DNA of 64,000 bases from Chitinophaga caseinilytica (GTDB lineage Bacteria; Bacteroidota; Bacteroidia; Chitinophagales; Chitinophagaceae), in contig NZ_CP150096.1 of assembly GCF_038396765.1 (NCBI RefSeq), positions 1,223,001 through 1,287,000 of the forward strand, read 5' to 3'. Under the pieces are notes generated by a model, which was not told the DNA's origin, searched no databases, and was given only the letters and a program-made list of their open reading frames with translations. Numbering within the stretch: the first letter of the stretch is position 1; each line of letters opens with the position of its first letter. Positions 53,881 to 62,731 of the stretch are shown here, piece after piece. The translations under genes were made by a program, and so were the position numbers.

Positions 53881-56830
53881 GCTTCCGGATCTCCTCTTCC
53901 AGCAACACCAGCGATTGCTTGTAATGTTTAATGGCGAGGTGAATGTCTGACAGGATGGTGAGCGGCTCCGCATTGGCCTCCAGCTTTTGCCGGATCTGCA
54001 CGATGTTATAGGAAAGCGGATGTATCCGCACGATCATCAGGCTGGCGTACAGCACTTTGGCCAACCTTGCCGCATGGACCCAATCCCCGCCCGACGTAGC
54101 CGCCAGCAACCGGTGAAACATGGGCCCGGTGTTCTGCATGAACGATTTCAGCACTTCCAGCAAATATTCCCGGTCATTTTCCGCAACGCTTTTCAGGTGC
54201 CGCAGATCGATCTTGATCTCGTCGGGCGCCTCTTCCCAGGCATCGGTCACGAAAGGCGCGGTGTCGGGGAACCGTTCGCCGATGGCTTCGAGCACCCGCT
54301 GGAAAAGCTCTTTGGGCACGAACGGTTTGGAGACGTATTCGTTCATCCCCGCCAGCAGGCAACGTTCGCGGTCGCCCTTGAGGGCGCAGGCCGTAAATGC
54401 GATGATGGGGATGGCGGAACCGGCTTCGCGGATGATGCGCGTGGCTTCCAATCCGTCCATTTCAGGCATTTGAATATCCATGAGGATGCAGTCGTAGGGT
54501 TTTTCGACATACATGCGCACCGCCTCTGCGCCGTTTTCGGCAAGGTCTACCGTGGCGCCGGCGCCGTTCAGGGTTTTGATGGCCAGTTTCTGATTCAGCA
54601 GGCTGTCTTCCGCCAGCAGGATGAGTTTTCCCGAAAGCGGCAGCAACACGGCGTCGGGCAAAGGCGTATCGGCGATGGTTTCCGGCACATCGAGCTGGTA
54701 GGGGATGGAAAATTCGATGCGGGTACCGCCGCCGGGATTGCCCTGCACATCGAGGGTGCCATTGTGCAACGCAATGAGCTCGCGGGTGAGCGCAAGCCCC
54801 AGGCCGATCCCGCCGTATTTGCGGACATCGCCTACGTCGAGTTGTGTAAATACCTGTCCTACCTTGCCGCGCATTTCTTCCGGGATGCCGATCCCCGTAT
54901 CTGAAACGGAGAACCGGAGAGAAACCTTCCGGTTTTCGAGCGGGGCGGAGCTCACGGCGAGGGTTACGCCGCCCTGGTGGGTGAATTTGATGGCATTGTC
55001 GATCAGGTTGTGGAGGATTTGCTGGAGGCGGGTAGGGTCTCCCAGCAGCGGGGCCCTGAGATCGTCTTCCATTTCGCATTCCAGCCGCAGCCCTTTTTCG
55101 GTGGCGCGGTCGCCATAACGGTCGAGCGTTTGCCGGATAAGGCCCGCGGGGTCGAAAGCAGCTTTTTCCAGGTGCATTTTTCCGGCGCGGATACTGGAAA
55201 AATCCAGCAGCGAATTCACGAGCACCAGCAGGTTCCCCGCTGATCCTTTGATATCCTGCAGGTAATCCTGCTGTTCGTTGTTGAGCGTATGGTTTTCCAG
55301 CAGGTTGGTGAAACCGATGATCCCGTTCAGCGGCGTGCGCAGTTCGTGGCTCATGTTGGCCATGAAGTGCTCCATGCGGCTATGCGCCGTTTCCGCTTTC
55401 TTTCTCGAAGCCATCAGTTCATGTTCGCGGGCGATGCGCTGGGTGATGTCTGTAGCCACTCCGCAAAGTCCGTATACCCGCCCCTGCGGGTCGCGGATGG
55501 GGAATTTGGCGATGTGGAAATACCGGGTTTCCCCTTCGATGTCGAGCGTATCTTCCACTTCCATCATCTTTTCTTCCAGCAATACTCTCCTGTCTGTTTC
55601 GGCACTGGTTTCCGCGTTCAGCTTTTCGGGGAAATCGCGGTCTGTGCGGCCGATGACCTGCTCCGGCGTGAGGCCGAAAGTGGACTCGAAGCGTTTGTTG
55701 ACGAGCACATACCGGCCCAGGGTGTCTTTAATGAAAATGATGTTCGGCGTGTTGAAGAGAACGGATTCGAACCTTTCATGGAGCGTTTCCATTTCTTTCT
55801 GCGCGCGGATGAGCTCAACTTCCTTCGTTTTTTCGGCGGTGATGTCTTTGACGATACATTGATATCCGCTGAACAGGCCGTTTTTCCGCAGCAACACTAC
55901 GTGCTGCTCTACCCATCTCCGTTCCCCGTTTTTGCGGCGGATCTGGAAGCGGACGGTGGATTCGCGGTTGCCGTCGAACGCCTGTTGCTCGTAGAATTTG
56001 CGGAGGCGTTTGTGCTCTGAAGCGTCGAGCAGGTCGATGTATTGTTTTCCGACAAGCTCATGCGGCTCGTATCCGGTGAGCTCTTTGGCTTTGCTGTTGA
56101 CGTAGGTGAAGAATCCGCCGCGGTTGGAGGTGAAGAGGGTAACGCCGGCGTCTTCGATGAGGAGGCGGTATCTTTCTTCGTTTTCGCGGAGCTTGTTTTC
56201 GGCGAGGCCGGCTTTGCGGACGTTGCGGATCACGCCCATGAGCCCTGCGCCGAGAACGATCACCGCGCCGATGCCGCCGCTGAGGGCAAGCACGAAAGGC
56301 AGGCGGTCGTACCAGGCGGGCCCGGTGAGGTCGTTGAACTGTTCGTATTGATCTACGAGCATGCGCCCTGTGAGCTGGGTGAGGGGATCAGGGCCAACGG
56401 GATGGCGCGTCTGGACCATGGCGCCGGCCATGACGGATGATTCGTGTGCGGTACGCACGAGGTATTGGGAGAATACGATGCGGTCGTACACGAGATTATG
56501 GAGCGTGTCTACCTGTGCTGCTTCGAGGGCATTATCGCCCGCGAGTACTGCGAGGCTTTGGATGGGGGCGCGAAGGCGGGCTTCAGACAGGTCTTCCCTG
56601 CCGAGAAACCCCGTGTCTCCGGTAATGACATAGCCGCGAACGGCGGCTTCGAGGGCGCGGGCCTGGTAAGCCACCTGCTCCAGCAGGCGAATTTTTTCGG
56701 TGGTCAGTCTCACCCGTGCGTTCATCCGCATCGAGGCCGCGTCAGACATCCAGGCGCTCCAGGTAAACCAGGCGACAGACACGATGGCGGCCGCAAATAC
56801 GAAAATGACGGGGTTGCTGATACGTTTCAT
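53861..56830 (-). CDS. Hybrid sensor kinase: CHASE3-PAS-PAS-HisKA-HATPase-REC-Hpt
   Basis: An 989-residue hybrid kinase. TM1 is VIFVFAAAIVSVAWFTWSAWM; a CHASE3 domain follows (LEAAVRGYVITGDTGFLG); TM2 is LPFVLALSGGIGAVIVLGAGLMGVI (about 190). PAS1 (YRLLIEDAGVTLFTSN) and PAS2 (FNTPNIIFIKDTLGRYVLVN) lead to HisKA (HFMANMSHELRTPLNGII, in the track FMANMSHEL), HATPase_c (DNAIKFTHQGG, DTGIGIPEEM, GLGLAL), a receiver domain (LILLAEDSLLNQKLA, Asp in YDCILMDIQMPEMDG), and a C-terminal Hpt-like domain. ATG 56830 is chosen. Its end overlaps the Kdp kinase by 20 bp, tail to tail. Confidence 0.92.
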   Translation of the reverse strand: MKRISNPVIFVFAAAIVSVAWFTWSAWMSDAASMRMNARVRLTTEKIRLLEQVAYQARALEAAVRGYVITGDTGFLGREDLSEARLRAPIQSLAVLAGDNALEAAQVDTLHNLVYDRIVFSQYLVRTAHESSVMAGAMVQTRHPVGPDPLTQLTGRMLVDQYEQFNDLTGPAWYDRLPFVLALSGGIGAVIVLGAGLMGVIRNVRKAGLAENKLRENEERYRLLIEDAGVTLFTSNRGGFFTYVNSKAKELTGYEPHELVGKQYIDLLDASEHKRLRKFYEQQAFDGNRESTVRFQIRRKNGERRWVEQHVVLLRKNGLFSGYQCIVKDITAEKTKEVELIRAQKEMETLHERFESVLFNTPNIIFIKDTLGRYVLVNKRFESTFGLTPEQVIGRTDRDFPEKLNAETSAETDRRVLLEEKMMEVEDTLDIEGETRYFHIAKFPIRDPQGRVYGLCGVATDITQRIAREHELMASRKKAETAHSRMEHFMANMSHELRTPLNGIIGFTNLLENHTLNNEQQDYLQDIKGSAGNLLVLVNSLLDFSSIRAGKMHLEKAAFDPAGLIRQTLDRYGDRATEKGLRLECEMEDDLRAPLLGDPTRLQQILHNLIDNAIKFTHQGGVTLAVSSAPLENRKVSLRFSVSDTGIGIPEEMRGKVGQVFTQLDVGDVRKYGGIGLGLALTRELIALHNGTLDVQGNPGGGTRIEFSIPYQLDVPETIADTPLPDAVLLPLSGKLILLAEDSLLNQKLAIKTLNGAGATVDLAENGAEAVRMYVEKPYDCILMDIQMPEMDGLEATRIIREAGSAIPIIAFTACALKGDRERCLLAGMNEYVSKPFVPKELFQRVLEAIGERFPDTAPFVTDAWEEAPDEIKIDLRHLKSVAENDREYLLEVLKSFMQNTGPMFHRLLAATSGGDWVHAARLAKVLYASLMIVRIHPLSYNIVQIRQKLEANAEPLTILSDIHLAIKHYKQSLVLLEEEIRKLRPSGA

Positions 56831-56914
56831 GTATGGCATCTCTTTACTTGCGCGTCGGCGAAAGGTTCTCAATCGGCTGATGTCAAATTGGGCGTATATG
56901 GGGCTACAAATCAG

Positions 56915-56938
56915 TCAACATATCAAGTGATATGTTGA
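56915..56938. repeat. Perfect 24-bp palindrome between divergent genes
   Basis: TCAACATATCA (56915-56925), two bases AG, then TGATATGTTGA (56928-56938): perfect 11-bp arms. It sits 85 bp from the hybrid kinase start and 140 bp from the outer-membrane protein start, a typical position for an operator controlling either gene. Confidence 0.6.
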
Positions 56939-57077
56939 TCCATACAATTTACTGAATTTTGGCGTACGGCAAGCACGGCGGGAGCTATGTATTTTTTTGG
57001 AATATTTTAACCATTTGGTTTACTTGCATTCTATTAAATTTGCCAGATATTCTTTTTGCCAAGCATTTAAACATATT

Positions 57078-57770
57078 ATGAAAAAATTACTTTTGTCGCT
57101 GGGTATTCTCGGCATATCCGCAACCACGTTTGCGCAGGATAAAGTGGCCGGTGCTGCCATGAGCAAGGTTCGGCAGAGCAGGGACTTCCTGGTGATCGGA
57201 TTTTCGTATGACGGCTGGGCATCCGCGCCGGATAGTGTGAAAACGAAGGGATTGTCCCGCGGTTTCAGTATTGCTTTCATGTACGATATTCCCATCGCGA
57301 AGGAGCATTTCAGCGTTGCGGCCGGTCTTGGCATTTCTTCGAGCAGCGTGTTCCTGGACAAGCAGGTGATCGATATGAGCAACGGCAACTCCAATGCTGT
57401 GCGCTTCACCAGCTCCGACAAGTATAAAAAATACAAAGTAGCCACCAACTACCTGGAAGTTCCCCTGGAATTCCGCTATCGCCAGTATTCCGATAACGCC
57501 AACAAAGGCTTCAAAGCCTCTATCGGCGCGAAAGTGGGCATGCTGGTAAATGCGCATACGAAGGGCAAGAACACGCTCGGCGGCGACAAGAATATCATCA
57601 AGGAGCAAAACAAGCGGTTCTTCAACCCCTGGCGTTTCGCGGGCACGGCGCGTATCGGTTACGGTAACATCGCCCTGTTCGGCACCATGAACTTTAACCC
57701 GCTGTTCAAAGACAACACCAACCTGGACATCAGGCCGTATTCCATCGGTATCGCCCTCACCGGCCTCTGA
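57078..57770 (+). CDS. Small outer-membrane beta-barrel protein
   Basis: A 230-residue exported protein: signal peptide MKKLLLSLGILGISATTFA-QD, followed by alternating strands such as DFLVIGFSYDGW, FSIAFMYDIPIAKEHFSVAAGLGISSSSVFL, NYLEVPLEFRYRQYS and FKASIGAKVGMLVN. This pattern resembles PorT/OMP_b-brl_2 barrels. No specific function is predicted. ATG 57078 is chosen for the signal peptide. It lies beside the palindrome at 56915 and ends in a strong terminator. Confidence 0.8.
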   Translation: MKKLLLSLGILGISATTFAQDKVAGAAMSKVRQSRDFLVIGFSYDGWASAPDSVKTKGLSRGFSIAFMYDIPIAKEHFSVAAGLGISSSSVFLDKQVIDMSNGNSNAVRFTSSDKYKKYKVATNYLEVPLEFRYRQYSDNANKGFKASIGAKVGMLVNAHTKGKNTLGGDKNIIKEQNKRFFNPWRFAGTARIGYGNIALFGTMNFNPLFKDNTNLDIRPYSIGIALTGL

Positions 57771-57792
57771 TCCGAAGGAACCATCATATTTG

Positions 57793-57824
57793 AAAAGGGC
57801 CCCTCAGCTGAGGGGCCCTTTTTT
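57793..57824. terminator. Strong bidirectional terminator
   Basis: A perfect palindrome AAAAGGGCCCCTCA / TGAGGGGCCCTTTT (57793-57806 with 57809-57822) continues into TTTT on the plus strand and gives TTTT on the minus strand. Confidence 0.85.
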
Positions 57825-57903
57825 CGTCCGCAGACATTAGCATTATCTCAAAAACTTATCCTGTGGAACCTTCCGTGTTCCGGTTAAGTCATCGTTCAGG
57901 CGT

Positions 57904-58008
57904 TTATTTCCCCGTAAATACCGGTTTCCGTTTCTCCAGGAAAGCCGTCACCCCTTCTTTGTTATCTGTGGTGTTCCCTGCGATCTATCTAAGAAAGTAT
58001 GCCTCGCT
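57904..58008 (-). pseudogene. 35-codon 3' relic of an enoyl-CoA hydratase paralogue
   Basis: On the minus strand this encodes SEAYFLR, an in-frame stop, then IAGNTTDNKEGVTAFLEK and RKPVFTGK, stop TAA at 57904. It copies the last codons of the adjacent hydratase (58009-58794), offset by 105 bp. Over the 27 codons from IAG to the stop, protein identity is complete and the five base differences are all synonymous. It is not an intact gene, but the tail of a lost paralogue. Confidence 0.8.
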
Positions 58009-58794
58009 CTATTTCCCCGTAAAAACCGGTTTCCGTTTCTCCAGGAAAGCCGTGACACCTTCCTTGTTATCGGTGGTGTTCCCTGCGATCTCCTGGCAGT
58101 AGGCCTCGTATTCCAGCACTGCGTCCAGGTTTTCGGTCATGCCTTTGGTCAGCATTTTTTTCATGAGGCCGATGGCTTTCGTGGGCGCATTGGCGTAGAA
58201 CTCGGCCTCCAGCGCCACGGCCCCGTCCAGGTCGGCGAGCGGTACCACTTTGTTGAGGAGGCCCATTTCCTTCGCTTCCGTCGCACTGAGCTTCGTGGCT
58301 TTGGTAGCCAGCTCAAACGCGCGATGGTACCCCACGGCCCGCGGTAAAAAGTATGAAGAGCCGGAATCCAGCACCAGCGCGATGTTGATGAAAATTTCTA
58401 TCAGCGAGGCCTGGTCAGACGCGATGATCACGTCGCAAGCCAGCGCCAGCGAGCATCCCGCTCCGGCCGCCACGCCGTTCAGCCGGCAAATTACCGGCTT
58501 GGGCATGTTCCGGATAGCGCGGATGATGGGGTTGTACCGCTTATGCAGGGAATCCCCCAGGTTTCGGGGTTTCCCATCTACCCCCATGGCGGCTTTCAGG
58601 TCTTGTCCGCTGCAAAATGCCTTCCCGGCGCCCGTTAGCACCACGGCGCGCACGGCAGCGTCTTTGTCTGCCTGCTTCAGGGCGTCCTGTAATTCGTAAC
58701 TGAGCTCGTCGTTGAAGGCATTGTAAACGTCCGGGCGATTGAGGGTAATGGTGGCGATGTTTTGGTGGACCTCGTACAGTAAGGAGTTGAACAT
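58009..58794 (-). CDS. Enoyl-CoA hydratase/isomerase family protein (PaaG-like)
   Basis: A 261-residue crotonase-fold protein. Oxyanion-hole segments are FCSGQDLKAAMG (about 62-73) and NGVAAGAGCSLALACDVIIAS (about 103-123); LDSGSSYFLPRAVG carries an Asp typical of isomerases, and IEIFINIALV precedes it. The pattern fits 2-(1,2-epoxy-1,2-dihydrophenyl)acetyl-CoA isomerase (PaaG) or a related enoyl-CoA hydratase. No other phenylacetate genes are visible, so the pathway is unproven. ATG 58794 is chosen over the in-frame 58830 start. Confidence 0.9.
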   Translation of the reverse strand: MFNSLLYEVHQNIATITLNRPDVYNAFNDELSYELQDALKQADKDAAVRAVVLTGAGKAFCSGQDLKAAMGVDGKPRNLGDSLHKRYNPIIRAIRNMPKPVICRLNGVAAGAGCSLALACDVIIASDQASLIEIFINIALVLDSGSSYFLPRAVGYHRAFELATKATKLSATEAKEMGLLNKVVPLADLDGAVALEAEFYANAPTKAIGLMKKMLTKGMTENLDAVLEYEAYCQEIAGNTTDNKEGVTAFLEKRKPVFTGK

Positions 58795-58858
58795 GGAATG
58801 GTTTTTTGCGATAAAGAAGACAGCGGCCACGGGGGCCGCTGTCGAAGTATGAAAATCC

Positions 58859-60868
58859 CTATAAAGTTTCTTTCAGCCAGCTGAAGAATTCACGCTGCCA
58901 GGTGATGGCGTTCTGTGCGCCCAGCACCCAGTGGTTCTCTTCCGGGAAATAGACGAGCTTGCTCTTGATGCCATTGAGTTGCGCCGCCTGGAAGGCCTGC
59001 AGCCCCTGTTCGATGCCCACGCGGAAGTCGATGCCGCCCTGCACGATCATGATGGGCGTATCCCACTTGTTCACGAGGTTGCTGGGATTGAACTGCTCGT
59101 ACGATTTGGCGTTGGCTTTGTCGAAATACGCGCCGATGTCCCAGTTGGCGAACCACAGCTCTTCGGTGGTACCGTACCAGCTGCGGAGGTCGAACAGCCC
59201 GTCGTGCGCGATGAAAGTTTTGAACCTTTTTTCATGAACGCCTGCCAGCATGAACACGGAATATCCGCCGTAGCTGGCCCCCACCGCGCCGAGGCGCGCC
59301 TTGTCCACATACGGCTCCTTGGCGAGGTCGTCGATGGCCGCCAGGTAATCGCGGATGGGCTGGCCGCCCCAGTCTTTGCTGATTTCAGCGTTCCATTTCA
59401 CACCGTGCCCGGGCATCCCGCGGCGGTTCGGTGCGATGACGATGTAGCCCTGCGCCGCCATCAGCTGGAAGTTCCAGCGGAAGGAATAAAATTGGCTCAG
59501 CGCGCTTTGCGGGCCGCCCTGGCAGTACAGCAGCGTGGGATATTTTTTGTTCGGGTCGAAATCGGGCGGGTAAATCACCCAGGCGAGCATATCCTTGCCG
59601 TCGGTGGTTTTGATCCAGCGTTCAGACACCTTGCTCATCTTCAGATCACCGTAAATATCGTTGTTCACCTGGGTCAGCGGCGCCACGGCACCGTCTTTCA
59701 GGTTAACGGTGAACAGCTCGGCGGCATGGTTCATATCCGTTCTCGTCACTACCAGCGTTTGCCCGTGCTGGCCTACGAACCCGTTGATATCATATTGCCC
59801 TTTGGTGAGCTGTTTCACTTCGCCGCCCGTTACAGGAACGATGAAAAGCTGCTCCGTGCCTTTGGTGGCGGCCAGGAACTGAACGGTTTTCCCGTCTGCC
59901 GCAAACCGGGCCGAGGCAACGGTGCCGTCCCACCTGGCGGTAAGGTTATTTTTTTTGCCGGAAGCGATATCCAGCACGATCACGTCGTTTTTGTCGGCCT
60001 CAAACCCGTCGCTGGCCATGCTTTGCCAGAGGAGCTGCTTGCCGTTGGGGCTGAACTGCGGTGCCACGTCGTACCCGTTCATGCCTTCGGAAAGGTTTTC
60101 GGTTTTTTGGGTAGCCAGCGTATAGCGGTAGATGTCGGTATTGGTGCTTACGGCGTAGTCTTTACCGTGCTTTTTCTTGCAAACGTAGATGATCTGCGAC
60201 CCGTCCGGGCTCCAGATAAAGTCTTCCGCGCCGCCGAAAGGCATCTGCGGACAGTCGAACGCTTCCCCCGCCATAATGTCTGTCGGTGTGCCAACTTCTC
60301 CTGAAGCGGCGTCGAAGGTGGCGAAGAAAACGTGGTTGAACTTGCCGTCTTCCCAGGTGTCCCAGTGGCGGTAGTTCAGGTTGGTGTAGATGTGGGCGTT
60401 GGCTTTGGGAAGATCGGCGTATTTGTCTTTCGCCAGTACTTTTTCCATTTCCACTTCTTTGGAGAAGAGGATATGCTTGCCGTCGGGCGAAATGCGGATG
60501 TTCTGCAGGCCGCCGTCTACCTTTGTTTTCTGGACGGGATTGGTGCCGTCTTTGTCCATTTCCCAGAGCTGGCCTTTGTAGCTATAGAGGATTTTGCCGC
60601 CGGGGAGCGATTTCACGAACGATTCGCCGCCGGGGGCGGTGGTCAGCTGTTTGGGAGCGCCGCCGGTGAGGGCGATGGAATACAGGTTGCGTTCGCTTTT
60701 ATTGTCTTCCAGGCTGAACCGGGAAACGCCGAAAACGACGGTCCCGTCTTCCAGCACCGTTTCTCCGCCTACCCTTCCGAGTTTCCAGAGGAGCTCGGGG
60801 GTCATTGTTTGCTGTGCCATGCTGTGTTGAATGAATAAAATACCTGCTAACAGGAATGTTTTACGCAT
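58859..60868 (-). CDS. S9-family prolyl oligopeptidase-like peptidase, exported
   Basis: A 669-residue exported peptidase: signal peptide MRKTFLLAGILFIQHSMA-QQ, an N-terminal beta-propeller (repeats such as LTTAPGGESFVKSLPGGKILYSYKG, ISPDGKHILFSK, WSPDGSQIIYV, FSPNGKQLLWQ), and an alpha/beta-hydrolase domain. The catalytic triad is S532 (GASYGGYS), D614 (QGGIDFRVG) and H646 (EENHWV). NRRGMPGHG is the S9 family loop. It likely cleaves dipeptides or acyl-amino acids from peptides in the periplasm. Monocistronic. Confidence 0.94.
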   Translation of the reverse strand: MRKTFLLAGILFIQHSMAQQTMTPELLWKLGRVGGETVLEDGTVVFGVSRFSLEDNKSERNLYSIALTGGAPKQLTTAPGGESFVKSLPGGKILYSYKGQLWEMDKDGTNPVQKTKVDGGLQNIRISPDGKHILFSKEVEMEKVLAKDKYADLPKANAHIYTNLNYRHWDTWEDGKFNHVFFATFDAASGEVGTPTDIMAGEAFDCPQMPFGGAEDFIWSPDGSQIIYVCKKKHGKDYAVSTNTDIYRYTLATQKTENLSEGMNGYDVAPQFSPNGKQLLWQSMASDGFEADKNDVIVLDIASGKKNNLTARWDGTVASARFAADGKTVQFLAATKGTEQLFIVPVTGGEVKQLTKGQYDINGFVGQHGQTLVVTRTDMNHAAELFTVNLKDGAVAPLTQVNNDIYGDLKMSKVSERWIKTTDGKDMLAWVIYPPDFDPNKKYPTLLYCQGGPQSALSQFYSFRWNFQLMAAQGYIVIAPNRRGMPGHGVKWNAEISKDWGGQPIRDYLAAIDDLAKEPYVDKARLGAVGASYGGYSVFMLAGVHEKRFKTFIAHDGLFDLRSWYGTTEELWFANWDIGAYFDKANAKSYEQFNPSNLVNKWDTPIMIVQGGIDFRVGIEQGLQAFQAAQLNGIKSKLVYFPEENHWVLGAQNAITWQREFFSWLKETL

Positions 60869-60942
60869 TGGATCAGATTTTGTTGTGGTGAGGCATAAAT
60901 GTAGGAAAATTTGGCCTCATGCCGGACGCCGGGCTAATTCAT

Positions 60943-60950
60943 TAACTTTG
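60943..60950 (+). promoter_or_regulatory. TAnnTTTG -7 element for hflX
   Basis: TAACTTTG lies 19 bp before the TTG start of hflX. The nearest TTTG upstream (60910) is 29 bp away, too far for a -33 box. Confidence 0.45.
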
Positions 60951-60969
60951 CACAAATTTCGTAAGCACA

Positions 60970-62160
60970 TTGATTGAAAAAACACAGGCAGTAGCCGCGG
61001 ACGAACGGGCCGTGCTGATTGGACTGATCCATAAGGAACAAACGGAGCCCCAGGTGCAGGAGTACCTGGACGAGCTGGCATTTCTGGCCGAAACGGCGGG
61101 CGCCACCGCGGTGAAGCGCTTCACCCAGCGGCTGCCGCATCCCGACAGGGCTACCTTCATTGGGAAGGGCAAGCTGGAGGAAGTACGGCAGTTCGTGGCC
61201 GGGAAAGACATCCAGCTGGTGATCTTCGACGACGAGCTGACCGGCTCCCAGATATCCAATATTCAAAAAGAACTGAAGGTGAAGGTGATCGACCGGAGCG
61301 ACCTGATCCTCGACATATTTGCCCGTCGCGCCCGCACGGCCCAGGCCAAGGTGCAGGTGGAGCTGGCGCAATACCAGTACATCCTGCCCCGCCTCCGCGG
61401 TATGTGGACGCACCTGGAAAGGCAGAAAGGGGGTATCGGGATGAGGGGGCCCGGTGAAACGGAGATCGAAACGGACCGCCGTATCGTGAAAGACAAGATT
61501 TCCCTCCTCCGCAAGCGCCTCGCCGAAATCGACAAACAATCGCTGACCCAGCGGAAAGACCGGGGAGAATTCATCCGGGTGGCGCTGGTGGGGTACACGA
61601 ACGTGGGGAAAAGCACGCTCATGAACCTGCTCAGCAAAAGTGAGGTGTTCGCAGAGAATAAATTGTTCGCCACGCTGGATACGACCACCCGCAAAGTGGT
61701 GTTCGAGCAGACGCCCTTTTTGCTCAGTGATACGGTGGGTTTCATCCGGAAGCTGCCGCACCATTTGGTGGAAAGCTTCAAATCCACGCTGGATGAGGTC
61801 CGCGAGAGCGATATCCTCCTGCATGTGGTGGATATCAGCCATGCGCAGTACGAAGACCAGATCGAAGTGGTGAACCGTACGCTGACCGAGCTGAAATCGC
61901 TCGACAAGCCGACCATTCTCATTTTCAACAAGATGGACCTGTACGAGAAGCAGACTTTCGACGAGTGGTTGACGGAAGACGTGAAAACCGACATCCTCAA
62001 TCAGTTAAAGGAAAGCTGGCAGCATCGTACGAACGGGAACTGCGTGTTCGTTTCGGCGACGGAGCGGCGGAACATCGAGGAGCTGCGGACAACGATCATG
62101 GAGAAAGTGATGCAGTTGTACCGGGAGCGGTATCCTTACAAATCCGAATTTTTCTATTAA
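60970..62160 (+). CDS. hflX: Ribosome-associated GTPase HflX
   Basis: A 396-residue GTPase that rescues or splits stalled 70S ribosomes under stress. The N-terminal HflX domain has AETAGATAVKRFTQRLPHPDRATFIGKGKLEEV; the linker GMWTHLERQKGGIGMRGPGETEIETDRR is the family signature; the G domain has G1 GYTNVGKSTL, G3 DTVGFI, G4 NKMD. No ATG fits the conserved start, so TTG at 60970 (IEKTQAVAADERAVLIGLI) is used. Its stop overlaps the Rieske ATG by one base. Confidence 0.95.
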   Translation: MIEKTQAVAADERAVLIGLIHKEQTEPQVQEYLDELAFLAETAGATAVKRFTQRLPHPDRATFIGKGKLEEVRQFVAGKDIQLVIFDDELTGSQISNIQKELKVKVIDRSDLILDIFARRARTAQAKVQVELAQYQYILPRLRGMWTHLERQKGGIGMRGPGETEIETDRRIVKDKISLLRKRLAEIDKQSLTQRKDRGEFIRVALVGYTNVGKSTLMNLLSKSEVFAENKLFATLDTTTRKVVFEQTPFLLSDTVGFIRKLPHHLVESFKSTLDEVRESDILLHVVDISHAQYEDQIEVVNRTLTELKSLDKPTILIFNKMDLYEKQTFDEWLTEDVKTDILNQLKESWQHRTNGNCVFVSATERRNIEELRTTIMEKVMQLYRERYPYKSEFFY

Positions 62161-62504
62161 TGGCGAAGCAATACAACTGGTACCGGCTGACGGGCGCAGA
62201 TGATCCCGTGGCGGAGGAATCGCGTATTACAGTTCAGGAAGTGAACGGGAAGAAGATATGTGTGGCGCGGCAGGGTGGCGAGTTGTATGCTTTTGCGTAT
62301 AAATGTCCGCATGCGGGGGGCCTGATGTCCGACGGTTTTCTGGACGACCGTGGGAATGTGGTGTGCCCCCTGCACCGTTACAAATTTGCGTTGCGGAACG
62401 GATATAATTCCAGTGGCGAGGGTTTTTACCTTCGCACTTACCCTATTGAGTGCCGCGCCGATGGTATCTACATCGGCATGGAAAAAAGCTGGCTGAGCTG
62501 GTGA
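62160..62504 (+). CDS. Rieske [2Fe-2S] protein (NirD/ferredoxin type)
   Basis: A 114-residue Rieske domain. The cluster ligands are C-P-H in YKCPHAGGLMSDG (about 48-55) and C-x-x-H in VVCPLHRYKF (about 70-75). The protein is short and soluble, like NirD-type ferredoxin domains used by dioxygenases or reductases, but no partner oxidoreductase is adjacent. It begins in the stop codon of hflX (TAATG), so the two are translationally coupled. Confidence 0.9.
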   Translation: MAKQYNWYRLTGADDPVAEESRITVQEVNGKKICVARQGGELYAFAYKCPHAGGLMSDGFLDDRGNVVCPLHRYKFALRNGYNSSGEGFYLRTYPIECRADGIYIGMEKSWLSW

Positions 62505-62673
62505 TATTTCCCTCCATTTTCCTGTTCATTTTGTTCATTTTAACCCGAACAGGTTTATAGACCTTCTTCCATACATGGCGCCCTGCCATGTAATTTTCGT
62601 GGCCTTTTTTCAGATACATTGCAGCCATGATCGTTCAAAAAATTCCTTCCGGTGAGGATGGACCGGCACACAT

Positions 62674-62705
62674 AAAAAAAGGCCGGCGTCAATAGATACC
62701 GGCCT
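62674..62705 (-). terminator. Terminator of the fucosidase gene
   Basis: On the minus strand AGGCCGG (62705-62699) pairs with CCGGCCT (62686-62680), followed by a run of Ts. Confidence 0.75.
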
Positions 62706-62731
62706 GATTATTCTAAAGCGATGTAAACGCA

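Noticed and set aside
58931..60304. 457-codon plus-strand frame opposite the S9 peptidase
   Set aside because: The peptidase has a full triad and signal peptide on the minus strand; the antisense frame has no recognisable domain.
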